Origin: Epiperipatus broadwayi
Lineage: Eukaryota; Onychophora; Udeonychophora; Euonychophora; Peripatidae
Assembly: GCA_028023455.1 (NCBI GenBank)
Contig: JAQFVV010000020.1
Coordinates: forward strand, 4,881,092 to 4,945,091
Reading direction: 5' to 3'
Length of the DNA stretch: 64,000 bases
Of the stretch, positions 23,291 through 35,350 are shown piece by piece. The notes beneath the pieces were generated by a model. It searched no databases, was not told the origin of the DNA, and saw only the letters and a program-made list of their open reading frames with translations. Position 1 is the stretch's first letter. Each line of letters starts with the position of its first letter. Made by a program: the position numbers and the translations under genes.

Positions 23291-25510
23291 AAACTAATAT
23301 TACCAAAAAATAGTACCAGTAACCAGATTTCTAGAAAAAAAAAGTAAAAAATTATTTTTGGAATAAAATACACTCATTCTAATGCACATTCCACAATGTC
23401 TTTATTTATTTTCCTATGACATTTGAAATGAGTGTGTTTTTTAAAAAGGATTTAATGTATCCAATGCAATTAGAGTAAAGATTTTGAACAAAAAAATATT
23501 AATATTAGTATTTTTGTAAGTATACATTTTCAAGAATTCTCAGAGAAACATTTGTCAAATAGTTGTAGCCCCATTTCATTAAATGTTACAAAAACTAGGC
23601 ACTTCCTATCAAGTTTTCATAAGTAAACAATTTAATATAAAAAATACACTGCCAATAACTTTGAAGACAATAAGCTTTAAATTAATACTGATGTAGATTT
23701 TCTGGATATTAAAAATACAGCTTAAAATGTTTCTTTCAATGTTAATGATATAAATGGTCTATTAGTTTAAAAACCATATTTAAAAAAGGACATTAAAATA
23801 AACTCATATAACATGTTCAGTTTTGTTAAAATACTAAATGTTATTTATGATCATATATTAAAAACATGCAGCATAAATCTTGGAAATTGAGATTATAAGC
23901 AGACACAAAGTAATAATAATTGGCCCAAAATTAATCCACATAGCTATGCAGTATTGCTTGGCAAATGATTAAGCTAGACTGATCCTGAAAAATAAAAGTC
24001 ACTCAGATGAGAGTTAATGATCTGACTGTAAAAACAAAAAAATATGATTGTAATTTGTTTTGCTGATGGGAAAGAGTCATGCTTTTATGGGCTTTGAAAT
24101 GATGCTTAACCTTTATTCAAGACCTAAAAATTATTATAAAATTTATTTGTAAAGCTAAGGTACATATGAAAACAACCTGGAAAGTATTTTGTCATAAAAT
24201 AATTGTGTTGATTATCGTGATTCTATTTATAAAACTGAACACAAAAACATTGTATATTTTAGCTAAAGACCATTGTTAAGTCATTCCTAACAAATTTGTA
24301 TAGCATCATATGATTTGTTAATTCAAATGGCATAAAATATACCATGTCTCAAAAGATGTCACATGTTAGAAAGGTTTTACCATTAATTATAAATTTAAAA
24401 AAAAGTTTTAAAGTGACTCATTATACATGAACAAGTTTTGACAATTTTAAATTTACATTAAAATTCAAATCACATACAGGTAATCTTCTAAACATTGTTA
24501 TTTAATGGATTTATCAAAGAAAGAAAACGTTTAATTTCTTACAATAATAAATGCAAAACTTGTAATCACTTTGATAAGTCATATGCCATAAAATCTATTA
24601 AAATCTCAAACTATCACATATAAAAATTCTAAAACAGATTAGAATAATATTCTACAAATGAAATAAAAATATTAATCTATAATGATAAGAATGAAGAAGC
24701 TACTAGTGAATGCTTATAATAATAATTTTCACCAAAGTCAAGAGTCATCTATTAAAAACCTGACTAGTCACCAAATACTAAACGGTACAATGCTATAATA
24801 TCTATTTCTCAAGTTGATTTTTGTCTTTTGCCTCTCTCAAACTCAAATCTGAAACAAATGCATTTACACATTTAGTAAACCCTTTTTACTTCTTTATACT
24901 ATTCAAGATAATAATGTAAAATTTTAAAAAAATCCTAAAGTTTTTGAATCTAAGTCATCTCACTTAAAGACTTGAGTTTTTATGCCAAGTGTAAATCTTT
25001 TCATCCTTTGGATAGGAAGGTTAAATTTCAGGCTATTAGTTTGAATAATATAAAAAAGTAAAAAATACTGTGGAAATACATAAGTTTCAGAACATTACAT
25101 CATCTGGTACCCAATGATTAATTGGATTTACAGCAGATAACTCTGGAGTAGAGTTCGGTTTACTGTTCCACAAAGCATATGAGTAAGTTGGGAAAGTTGT
25201 TATATATTATTGTAGATATTCATAATAATAAACTTATGGACATCCTATATTTTTCCCTAAAGATGGTGGTGTTGTGCTTTCACAGAAATGGCTACATTAT
25301 AATTTTCAGTAGACACTCCTATTTTAATAAGGTGATGATAAAATAATCACCAAATATTTTGTTTTTAGAAAAAAAATTATATTTAATTTATTAACAATCA
25401 TAACAAGTAACCTGAAAGCCAGAAATCAATTCTATAAATCAAGGAAACCAGGATGGATTAAAATTGACTAATACTACTTAATGAATATTGGACGAAATAT
25501 GGATGTAATA
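23291..25510. other. AT-rich stretch, no gene seen
   Basis: About 2.2 kb without a supported coding frame, RNA gene or repeat family. Composition is slightly less extreme than the flanks. Confidence 0.5.
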
Positions 25511-25514
25511 GTTA

Positions 25515-26210
25515 ATGTTGTAACGATATATAAATATGTCGTTACATTAATTTAAAATAAAATCTTAAAGTTCGCAAATAAAAATAAAATCTATTAAAAA
25601 AAAAACTAAACGCTAAAATTAAAATGTTTGTTAAACGTATATATTCGCACAGATACTAAACTTTAAAAATATTTTTTTTTATAAATAAAAAAAAGTATTT
25701 GAACGTACTTTTTTGATAAAAAAAATACAAGATTTAAATAGAGAAATATTTTAATAAAGAAATAACGTAAGTTAAAAAAAAAAAAAAAACAGGTATTAAT
25801 TAATTCCTGTAATCTGTAAATGGAAATGATTATTTATTAATTATCTAAAAGCTGTGTAATTAAAAGGTCAGATGAAAAGTTAGATAAGAGAATAAAGAGA
25901 AATTAGCTTGACCAATGGAAGCACCAAGCCTCAGCCCGGATCCGAATGAAAAGGATGGATTAGTGACGTTTTGTTGGTTGAATCTGTGTGGATACTATAA
26001 AAGGAGAAATACAGTTTTCCTGGGAGTTTTTCGAGGGTCGTGATAGGATGCACATATCACACTCTCTCTATTTTAAAAATGAACTGACTGTGATACCGAA
26101 ATGAACCAGCTAATGCTACCTCCGGAACATCTGACCGGGTTTTCAAATAAAGACTCCGTGGAAATATACATCAAGAGCAGTGATTCTTCTACTGTAAGCT
26201 ATTGACGTGA
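25515..26210 (+). repeat. LTR-like block, copy 2, with TATA box and poly(A) signal
   Basis: Opens with TTGTAACGATA and CGTTACAT and shares word order with the antisense block at 13.8-14.3 kb. Unlike the surrounding sequence it has a promoter-like layout: ACTATAAAAGG at 25988-25998, then about 150 bp of mixed sequence, then AAATAAAGACTCC at about 26145. This is the TATA-R-poly(A) order of a retroelement LTR. A solo LTR or the 5' end of an element is likely. No gag or pol follows. Confidence 0.5.
25988..25998 (+). promoter_or_regulatory. TATA-box-like site in LTR-like block
   Basis: ACTATAAAAGG is a strong match to a TATA box. It stands about 155 bp before an AATAAA-like word, as in a compact LTR promoter. 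Confidence 0.45.
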
Positions 26211-27420
26211 ACTCTAAAATTTAAAAATAATTAAGAACTTTCGTTCAAGCTTATGAACTTCTATCTGACTTTTAAGTTTAAAATCAATTGATAATGTTTA
26301 ATTTTATATGTTTTGCTTTGAAAAAAAATCATTTCCATTTTATTGTTTTTTTATTTGCATTAATACTTGTCGTATAAATTATTTAAATGCATGAAATTTA
26401 AAGTTGGGTATGGATGTTACATAGATTCATTAGCGGTAAATTGTGTTGCTGTTTCATAGTCGATTGGAATATAAAAGTCACCAATGTCACTGTGGCATCT
26501 TACGATGAATGCTATTGGGTTTTTTTGTATTCCCTATGCAATTGACATTATCGATGACTTGGTATTTTGATCGGTTATGTTTATTTTGGAATGTTTTTGA
26601 CCATGGAATCTGTGCAGCTGATCTTTACAATAAATTTTATAAAATTCATCTGTGCGAACATAATAAATGTTAAATTTAAGTCGGGCTTGAATGGCTGTAT
26701 AGATTTGTAAAGTTATATATAGTTTAAGGGAGGGTAATCTTAGGTTATTCGTTTCGTAGTTGAATTAGCTCAATGGATTGGATATATTTGTGTAATTAGT
26801 AGATGTAGTATGAGATCCGCTATGGGAAGAATTGCACATATATGTCACACACCTTCTGTTTGCCTATGGATGGGTTTGTAAGTTGGCAAAGGACCGCAGT
26901 CCATTCTATGGAGTTTTTTGTTTATTGTTCTACTCGCCAAGAGATGTAGCATTCCTGTTGGTGGAGAGACAATGTCTTCTCTAACTCTACTTACTGTTCA
27001 GATGTACATTCCTGACAGTATAGTATTTTGTGTTGTCGTATTTTCATGCTACATCGAATACATAAATGTATCAGATGGGTTGGCGCCGGTTTGACTGCGA
27101 ACTTTTTAGCCTAAGGTTAAATAAGGGATAGAACATTTTTCTTTTCAAATACAATCTATATAGTCTATTCATACTCGACTCACTAAATAAATATTAAATT
27201 CATTATGGCAATCTATTTAAATGTAAAATTAAAGATTAATATAAAAATCTAAAATGTTAAACTTATTCCTCAAATTAGAATGATTTTATATGTGCATAAA
27301 TAAATATTTTTATGTGTTAATTTCTAGCGGTGGCTTTTATTTTTTTATATTTAAGATATAAAGTTATATTTTATAATCTCTGCTGTTCCGCTGAGCTAGT
27401 GACTTGGGCTAACGATCTGA
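26211..27420. other. GC-richer unassigned stretch with primer-site-like word
   Basis: No open frame of note. The sequence between about 26750 and 27130 is visibly less AT-rich than most of the window. The word TTGGCGCCGG at about 27082 recalls the tRNA primer-binding site that follows a 5' LTR (TGGCGCC...). If real, the upstream LTR would be about 1.5 kb long. I could not find its second copy. Confidence 0.3.
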
Positions 27421-27837
27421 ATATTTAAATAAAGTGGAATCTTATCAGCACGTATCTGCCTACTTTATAAATTTTTCTAGGCTCAAATGCCCAGATGGCG
27501 CCCGTGTAGTGCAGATTGTGGTTAGATTCGATCTTCACCTTCATTTGGATCGTTATAATGTCAAAAAGTAATCTCATGGAAGAAAATTTAGAAACAAACC
27601 CAGTTTCATTCAAAACATCTATTTATTGTAGTAAACCTAAAATAATGGAATTGAATGAGCAATATTAACTCTAATATAGTTAAATATCAGGCTAATATTG
27701 CTGCATAATTAGTTTTAAAGTTATTATTGGATATAGAGTTTATCTTATTCATATCTAACCAGAATCTCTTTCACTGACAAATTAAGTTTGAATATACACC
27801 AATATTTATATATAAAACATTAACTTTTAGAAATTTT

Positions 27838-28060
27838 TTACATTCTTTCTACTTTATGCTATCTAGTGTAATCTTTGGTAATCAAGAGAAGCCAGAGAGC
27901 AGTGTTTACTAAATCCTTATCCAATGCTGCCTGATCACAATATTCCCAGATTAATTTCTAGCTAATACCATTCATCAGTAATTTTTTTAATAGTGCACTT
28001 GGATCTTTTAGATATTAGACATTTTCCCTCTAACAATTATTTTTTAGTTTTAGTCCAAAT
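27838..28060 (-). repeat. Diverged family A fragment
   Basis: The order 'tccttatccaatg', 'tattcccagattaatttctagct', 'ttcatcagtaattt', 'cacttggatct' matches the antisense ribozyme region of family A. Many substitutions separate it from the consensus. CTGATGA is still readable on the minus strand (27975-27985). Confidence 0.6.
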
Positions 28061-28319
28061 TGAAAAAAAAATTACCTTTTTAAAAAAAGAAAAAACATTT
28101 TTAGAGAAAAAAAAAGATTGATTTTTAAAAGAAAAAAATTTAAAAATACATAGATTTATCAGAGAGTGAAATTCAATGTAACCATCTTAAGTCTGAAAGC
28201 AGATTTAAATAGCTGTGGTTTCTATATTATTCATACCTTCACATTATACACTATCGATTTTTTAAGAATGTGCATATAAAACAACCCTACAAAGTGAGTA
28301 ACAATATCGCTTCTAAATG

Positions 28320-28690
28320 GTGCTGTTTTTCCATGCGTAGCTTGGAGAAACAGTGCCACCTAGTGGGCTAAGTTGCTGGTAGCAGACAATGTAAGCTAGA
28401 TGGGTTTACCTATGGCTATCAGCACCACCAAGTGGGCAGTAGTGCTGGGAGCTACTTGGCATAAGGTTCCTGTGTGTACGCATGGTGAACAGCATCACCT
28501 AGTGGCTGGAAATTGCATCACTGCTTATGGCCCCCTACTCTGAATATTTCTGTGGTTGACACAGAAACAGTGCCTCTTGTGGCCACATGGGATGTAAATT
28601 ACAACTACCAAAATTTTTTTCAATCCAAGTTTATTTGCTTGCATAGTTATATAGATCTAAATCTAGATCAGTTTCTACATATTATAGTGA
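28320..28690. repeat. Spaced array of four CAGTGCCACCTAGTGG-like words
   Basis: Related words lie at 28350-28366, 28420-28435, 28490-28505 and 28568-28584, about 70, 70 and 78 bp apart. The end ('gcttgcatagttatatagatct') matches a family A interior. The array may be an internally expanded family A relative. The reverse complement (CCACTAGGTGGCACTG) is a good match to the CTCF core known from bilaterians. Confidence 0.6.
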
Positions 28691-28829
28691 TCCTGTTTTT
28701 TTATGAACTTAGATGGAAGCATTCTTTGGCAAGAATAAGTACAAAACCAATAATGCATCACATGATTTTAGGTGACAGGTTACTATCCACTAAGAATTTT
28801 TTATTCATTTTATTATATATCATCTAATA

Positions 28830-29105
28830 TAAGTTTTAATAACCAATAGAAACCAGATGATAAAGCTTAATAAATCCTTATCCAATCTTATCCTACTCTA
28901 TATCCCCAGACTAGTTTCTAGCTTAAGGCTTTTATTCATGAGAAGCTTTCTGGAATTTTTGAACAGTGTGTTTCTACCTTTTGAATTTAATGTACCTTTC
29001 TTCTAGAAATCACTTTTTAGATTATACTCTCAAGGTACCAGTCCAAATTAAAAATCTTTTTTTTTCAATCCACTCTTATTTTTTTGCATAGTAATGTAGT
29101 AGTGA
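28830..29105 (-). repeat. Diverged family A fragment
   Basis: Contains 'tatccccagactagtttctagct', 'tcatgagaagc' and 'caatccactcttatttttttgcatag' in family A order. The core word is lost (TTCATGAG in place of TCATCAG). Confidence 0.65.
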
Positions 29106-29109
29106 CCAG

Positions 29110-30570
29110 AAAATGAGTTTTAATACTTAATAAAATGTAAAACAAAGATGGAAAAACATAAAATCCTCACTGGATGGAATTTGACAGGCTTGATAAGTAA
29201 TCCTTTAAAATTCAATATTCTTATATAAGAGATTGTTTTCAGTATATTTGACTTTGTGTCAGAAGACTATTGTCAAGTCATAAAAATAAAACTATCAATA
29301 TTGCTATCATGCGTAACATCTTCAGATAACCTGGGAAATACACAGTCATATTAATAATTTCATTATTCACCCAAAAATTTCAGAATCAAAAAATGTCTGT
29401 TAACATGCAAATCTAACTCGAGCATTCTTTACAATCTTTTTAAAAAGAATTAATCAAAGAAAAATAGTCAAATCCATATTCTTACTACCAGTATACATTT
29501 TTTAATGGCAATAACTAAAAAACAATAATAGGATTTTAACTGTGAATAATCCTAAACATTTTGAAGCAAAAAAACAAAAATCTGTAATCATTGAAAAATC
29601 ATTTAATATGGATGTTTGATTTTTTTTTGTAAATTCTTTGAAATTTCTTTGAAAATTATGATAATTATAGAGCTCAAAAATTATATGATTTAAAATGGTA
29701 TAAGATTAATACAACTTAACTTTTTCAAACTGTGATTAAAAATCAAGAAAGAAAAGTGCATCATGGGTCATTCTGCTTACAAGACTTTGTGACAAATACT
29801 TATGTATTGAATATGTTAAATGTCAAAATTGTTTTTACAAATGTTCCTATTTGAGACATATAACTGATAATAATTGCACAATCAATGTTACAGCCCTAGC
29901 AAATATTACTTAATATAATAATGTGCGTTTAATAAAATTTATAATTGTAACCATTATGGCGGGTTGGATTACAATCGCTTTTAATCAAAGACTATATACT
30001 GGTCCTAAATTGTAGACCAAGGCAGTTTCAAAGCAAGTCATTCATAAACCTGCCAAATCAGTGTCACAGCAATCAAGTGTTATAATCTCAAATATGGTAT
30101 AAACAACATTTAAAATTGAAAAAAAGTGAAAGAGAAAATAATATATAGACAGAAAGTGATGATTAATTGTGAAACTAATAATAGCCAAGAATCCAAATAA
30201 ATGAAAAAAATTCCAACAGAGAAAAAAAAGATAGATTACCAAAATGTTTTAAACAATTTATATTTAATAAATTTAATGTGGCTATATTTACTATTAAACA
30301 TTTAAACATATTTTATAACAAAAATACATTTTTTATTTTGTGTTATATAAAATAGGTTTAAATGCAAATGGCATTTTAATTTTGTATTTAGTTTCAAATT
30401 TTATTTGAGGTACAATACACGACTACTATTATATTTATTCATTGTTAATATTCTAATGCTTAAAATATATTAATATTTTAAGATTCCCAGAGAATAAATT
30501 TAAGTTAACACAAATATAAACATCTTTAAAAATTATCTACGAATAATAATTATTTATCATTTACAAATAA
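29110..30570. other. AT-rich stretch, no gene seen
   Basis: No supported gene, RNA or repeat family over about 1.4 kb. Confidence 0.5.
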
Positions 30571-30572
30571 CA

Positions 30573-30930
30573 AAACCACTAAACATCACATGATCACCAT
30601 CTCTAATGCTAGCACATAATTGTTATTAAACAGGCAAAACTCTCCATACAGTAGTGCCACTCTGTGCCAACCAGAGTAATAAATGGATGCCAGAAGACTT
30701 GTGCATAAAATCCCCATCTAGTGCCTACTCATCAAATATCCCCAGACTAGCTTCTGACTTATGACCTTCATCAGTGAGGAGCTTTGGATCTGAGAGCACT
30801 GCACCCAGATCTTAGGATCTAATGCAACCCTCTAGCAGCCACCTTTTATCTCTACTTAACTACACAACTATGAGAATGCAATTGAAAACACAATATTTTT
30901 AATTTAAACCTCAATCGCCTATATAGTCAT
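30573..30930 (-). repeat. Hammerhead repeat family A, antisense member of an inverted pair
   Basis: Runs from 'aaccactaaacatcacatg' through the junction word to 'aatttaaacctcaatcgcc'. On the minus strand the core CTGATGA is at 30768-30774 and is intact. Stem II is GGU/GUC-like, but the GAAA is followed by G instead of C, weakening stem III. Confidence 0.85.
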
Positions 30931-30934
30931 ATGG

Positions 30935-31425
30935 CACTACTGTATGGAGAGCTTTGCCTGTTTAATAACAGTTATGTGCTAGCATTAGAGATGGTGATCA
31001 TGTGATGTTTAATGGATTAACACCAATCCTGGCTAATAGGATAATGGTAGTTATGGTTGTTAAAGAGCGAAAGACACCAAAATGTATGGGTGCTGAACTG
31101 AATTCAGACCCATATGACTATATAGGCTACTGAGCTTTAGATTGAAAATATTATTGTGTTTTCAATTTCATTCTCATAGTTTTGTAGTTAAGTAGAGATA
31201 AAAGGTGGCTGCTGGAGGGTTGCATTCGATCCTAAGATCTAGGTACAGTGCTCTCAGATTCAAGGCTCCTCACTGAAAAAGGTCACAAGCCAAAAACTAG
31301 TCTGGGGATATTGGATGGGTAGGAACTGGATGAGGATTGTATGCACAAGCCTTCTGCCATCCATTTATTACTCTGGTTGGCACATGGTGGCACTACTGTA
31401 GGAGAGTTCTGCCTGTTTAATATAA
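30935..31425 (+). repeat. Hammerhead repeat family A, sense member of an inverted pair
   Basis: Sense copy adjoining the antisense copy at 30573-30930. From 'gcactactgtatggagagctttgcctg' it carries the junction, the interior 'ccaatcctggctaataggat', the ribozyme region (about 31240-31315) and the 'ctgcctgttta' end. The core is CTGAAAA and GAAA is AAAA, so it is inactive. The stem I arms are kept apart from one change. Confidence 0.85.
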
Positions 31426-31429
31426 ATAA

Positions 31430-33595
31430 CAAACCTACTAATAGATGCTTTTATTTTAGAGACATTATTTGTATCATCATTAGACATATCCACATTCTGT
31501 TCAATAAACTATGCAGGGTCAATGTGTGCACACACATTATCAACAATATTAGAGGTGAGATTATGGCAAACTCATACCTAATAATTATGATGTTTGTCTT
31601 TAAAATTTGGTAGATCACTCACTGATTACTCAATATAAGCTGGTAGTTAATGTTTATCATATATATAAAGTACAATTAGCATTTTTTAAAGTATAATTCT
31701 GATAAATAGCATTTTTAAGTTAGTGTAATTTACAAAAATATGACATCCTTTTATTGCCATTAAAATTTGTTCTGTATAACATATATTTATACACATAATA
31801 AACTCTTAATCCATTTTTTAAAGGATATGAAAAAATAAATGATAGATTAAAAAAAAAGAATAATACTAGAAATCTATTAAAAACTGTAGATGAAAATCAA
31901 TTTAATGATTATTCACTGAAATATAAGAAAAGTATAACTTACAGTTTATAAATTAAAATCATTTGTATTAATTATGATATATTTAATTCAAATAATCCAG
32001 TGCAAAAATCTTTTTTATCCACAATATCCCATATATGTCATTTTAGTTATTCACAATGAAAAAAAAATTGAATAAAAAAGAAAAAATTCTACATTTTTAA
32101 ATTTGCAATGCATATATAGGCATGTATACATATCTATAAATATGTGTTATTTACATTTTCAACATGTATATATTGTGAGTACCCATATCTATATATTTTA
32201 AATGCTTTTTTATCCATATTTTTTAGAATTCATTTCATGGCTTGGAATAAAATGCTAGGTACTTTAGTATTTTATAAGCTATGACATATTATGCTTAACA
32301 TGTTTTCTGCCAGTAAGATTTTATTGAAGATTAGATGAATGATGTCATGGCAACAAAGACACTGGCATGACTAATCTGTGGAATGATTTTCTGATCGTGG
32401 TGACCTACGAGATTTAAAAATGCTATTATCAGAAGGTTTGTTATAATAGCATAAGTTAAAAAATGGGGGTTATTATTAATTTTAGTGATTAGATACCAGT
32501 ATTTTTTTTCATCAAATAAACTTTTTTTTATATTAAATTTCATTATTAACATTTACTTAATGCACTTGTAACTAATTCAAGATTTTGATAAAGTTAACTA
32601 ACTTCTTTTTTAACTTCTCTCATTTATATAAAACAATAGTTTATTTAAACAAAGAACAATGTATATTTTAAATATTTTATTCAAAAATAAATGCAATAAA
32701 TAACTTGATATTATAGTGCCATTTCGCGAGAAGTCTCTCAGTTTTTATCTGATGGTGAATGAAAAAAAAAATCACTATCTTAAAAATATTTAAAAAGTAA
32801 ATTCTTAATTTTGAAAGTAATAATTATCAATCATTTAAAATATATCAGTAAAACTATTTAATCTTTTATTTTTTATGAATACGTTTTTTTATTGATTTTT
32901 GTATATGGTGCTGTGTGACAGGCAAATTGTCCAAATTAAATGGAACTACAACATTTGAACAGCATCTGTATTTGTACAGTGCTAATGTGGGACTAATGGT
33001 GTATGTGAAAAAATACTGTATGCATAAATGATGAATCAAAAATTATTCAATGTGTCTGCTGGGTATTAATTATCTGAATATATGTAAATACATTATTTTG
33101 TACAATTTATCATGCAAAATTGTATTTCTAATTATTTTTTGAACATGTTATCAGTTTTGATAATTTAACTTGGTATCATCAGGATATACAAAGAAACTCA
33201 ATACAACTCAACTACTGCATGATCATCAAGCCACTTGAAATACATGGCTACTTACACCCAGAGTCAAAAGCATCAGGAACACATAAATAGCAAGTTTGGC
33301 AGTATTCTTGTTTAGAAATCACCATCTCTCCAGATTTGAATCGGACAGAAAAACAATTTAACATGCTATCTTAGAGACCTGATGAATGTTGGATTTAAAC
33401 ACTAAAGTCAAACAATTTTATAACAAACTAAGATATAACCCAGCCAAGAGAAGAGACTATGTATGCTGCTACCATATATACCTACTTTAGCTAAAAAAAC
33501 TTGTTAAAACACTTACTACAGATTTTAATTTTAGTTTTCACATGCTACTGGCCACTAACAGATTAATTAATAATTCAAAAGACAAATTTGCACCT
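31430..33595. other. AT-rich stretch, no gene seen
   Basis: Over 2.1 kb without a supported gene or repeat family. The last few hundred bases are less AT-rich and lead into an unidentified ORF. Confidence 0.45.
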
Positions 33596-33600
33596 GACTA

Positions 33601-33921
33601 AACATCCCAAGATGTTTAAAAATCATATGCCTCCAAAATGATGGCAGTGCGGCATATTATGGGGAAACATGTGCTGAAATAGCTTCCAGGGTATTACAAC
33701 ATCGATATTTATATAACAGGGCTCAAATCAAATTTGAGGGCAGCTCTATATTTTTCGAACATCAAACATCCACAGGCCATGTGTTTGAACCATCCACAGC
33801 TGAAATGGTGTGCACTGAGCGCAATGGTACCAAAAGCAAGATTAAGGAAGCGTGCTTCATTGTAGTTGATCCCAACACCATCAATAAGAGAGATGCCTGC
33901 TTCTTCATTTTGAAAAAATGA
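33601..33921 (+). CDS. Unidentified 106-codon open frame
   Basis: The plus-strand frame is open from just after a TGA (33595-33597) to TGA at 33919. It has an ordinary-looking composition: CLQNDGSAAYYGETCAEIA near the start, EMVCTERNGTKSKIKEACF and VVDPNTINKRDACFF near the end. It lacks an ATG at its beginning, so it may be an exon or a transposon fragment. A possible acceptor-type AG precedes it, but I cannot establish splicing. A minus-strand frame (33709-33942) overlaps it. I judge the plus frame more protein-like because of its mixed charged and polar residues. I do not recognise the family. Confidence 0.35.
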   Translation, partial: NIPRCLKIICLQNDGSAAYYGETCAEIASRVLQHRYLYNRAQIKFEGSSIFFEHQTSTGHVFEPSTAEMVCTERNGTKSKIKEACFIVVDPNTINKRDACFFILKK

Positions 33922-34384
33922 GAGATCTAGGCTATTTTGCATACATTTGCATGCATCTTTATTAAAAAGATAACTACAACAATCATTGGTATAAGTTATA
34001 AATATGGGAACACCAAGCTCCCGAAAGCAGTAAGCAATTATTAATTCGTATTATAGCTTCACGTATCTGCATTTCAGGCGCAATATATAGAGTATGCTTT
34101 TAAGAAACATCAGTCTTAATAAGCTGTCACTTTTACGTTATTAAAATATTCTAATTAATTATAGCTATTTTATTTTCAAATCTTAATATAAAAATAGAAA
34201 GAGGTCTATCTAAATGTTAATATTTTATCTTTTAAATACTTAAATTTTATTTTCTTCCAACAATTTACAAGAAAAACAAAGTTGCTGCTTACTTTCAGAA
34301 TATTTTCAACATAGTTCTTAAATTTTTATTTAGCCCCAATTACCCTCTTTGAAAAATGATAGTTGTTTTACTATACATTTTTAT

Positions 34385-34490
34385 TTTTTCATATGTCATA
34401 GCACCGGCCAGGACACGAACCCACAACCGTCTGCAACCAACTACTTGCTTGCAAGGCGGTTGCGATGACCTCTCGGTTAACAACGCTTGA
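34385..34490 (-). repeat. tRNA-derived SINE, subfamily 2, 16-bp target-site duplication
   Basis: Antisense copy with the long body (CGCCTTGCAAGCAAG, 'gttggttgcagacgg') and B box GTGGGTTCGTGTCC. TATACATTTTTATTTT flanks it at 34372-34387 and 34492-34507. A complete retroposed copy. Confidence 0.92.
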
Positions 34491-34777
34491 TTATACATTT
34501 TTATTTTGAGACTTCCTATAGTCATAAATCTATCCACTAAGAGAACTTCATAGTATACTATAATGACCAAAGAAGAAAAATAATAGATAAGAAATAAAAT
34601 GCGTATATAACTAATACTTTGAAAGTAATTTATTTAGAAATGAAATAAAAACATAAAAATACTATATTTAGCAATTAAGCTAATAAAGAATGAATAGTCC
34701 TTGTTTTATATTTTGAGTAGTACATAAAAATGTTTAATTTATAAAAAAATGAAAATAAAGTATGGTGGATTAGTCAA

Positions 34778-34866
34778 GCGTTGGTGGCCTAGTGGTTAGC
34801 ATAGCTGCCTTCCAAGCAGCCGGCCCGGGTTCGCTTCCCGGTCAATACTTTGACATATGAAAAAAA
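34778..34866 (+). repeat. tRNA-Gly(TCC)-like SINE, best preserved copy
   Basis: The first 72 bases fold as a tRNA. The A box TGGCCTAGTGG is at 34785-34795, the anticodon arm CTGCCTTCCAAGCAG has TCC at 34811-34813, and the B box GGTTCGCTTCC is at 34828-34838. The body closely resembles animal tRNA-Gly(UCC), a family that begins GCGTTGGTGG. The 3' acceptor strand is broken (TCAATAC in place of a CCAACGC pairing strand). It is followed by 'tttgacatatg' and an A run, so this is a SINE, not a gene. Duplicated AAGTATGG...ATTA words flank it (34758 and 34867). Confidence 0.93.
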
Positions 34867-34999
34867 AAGTATGGATTACTTTTTAAAATTTAATTTGTCA
34901 AGTTGTATACAGCATGAAAATAGGTTATTTATTAAACGAATTAAAATTCATAGCAATAGTAATATTAAGTAAGAACATGTTGATGTATGGTAAAATATA

Positions 35000-35350
35000 A
35001 ATAATTGCCATCGATTACCTTCTTATGTATTGCTATGCTTGTTAAAACATTATTGATATTAATTTTGCATTAGTTTGACTGTTAAATATATTATTATCAT
35101 GCTTTTGTTTTAGTTCACATTACTACTAGGGACTAATTTTATCTTATTATACATTTGAATAGTTTCATTTTCTCATAATAAAAACATTATTATTTATTAC
35201 ATAAAATATAAACAAGACTTATTGATTCTGCATTGATTTGTTGCTAATATAGGTCGTTTCCATGTTGTTATTTACTATGCTTTCTCTGTGGATTTTTTTA
35301 TTTTCTACATGTTGTGTTTACATGTGATTGTAATAAATACAGACTTGTAT
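35000..35350 (+). repeat. Dispersed repeat, second copy at 45.86-46.85 kb
   Basis: The order 'attgccatc', 'ttatgtattgctatg', 'aaatatattattatcatg', 'actagggactaatttt', 'ttcattttc', 'gattctg' matches 45865-45950 joined to 46623-46850. The other copy is interrupted by a foldback element, whereas this one is uninterrupted. It therefore serves as the empty site. Confidence 0.65.

Noticed and set aside
28513-28827. 104-codon plus-strand frame as a gene
   Set aside because: It runs across repeat sequence (CTCF-like array and family A relative) and shows no domain.
34778-34849. Functional tRNA-Gly(UCC) gene
   Set aside because: The acceptor stem does not close, and the sequence is followed by the SINE tail and flanked by a target duplication.
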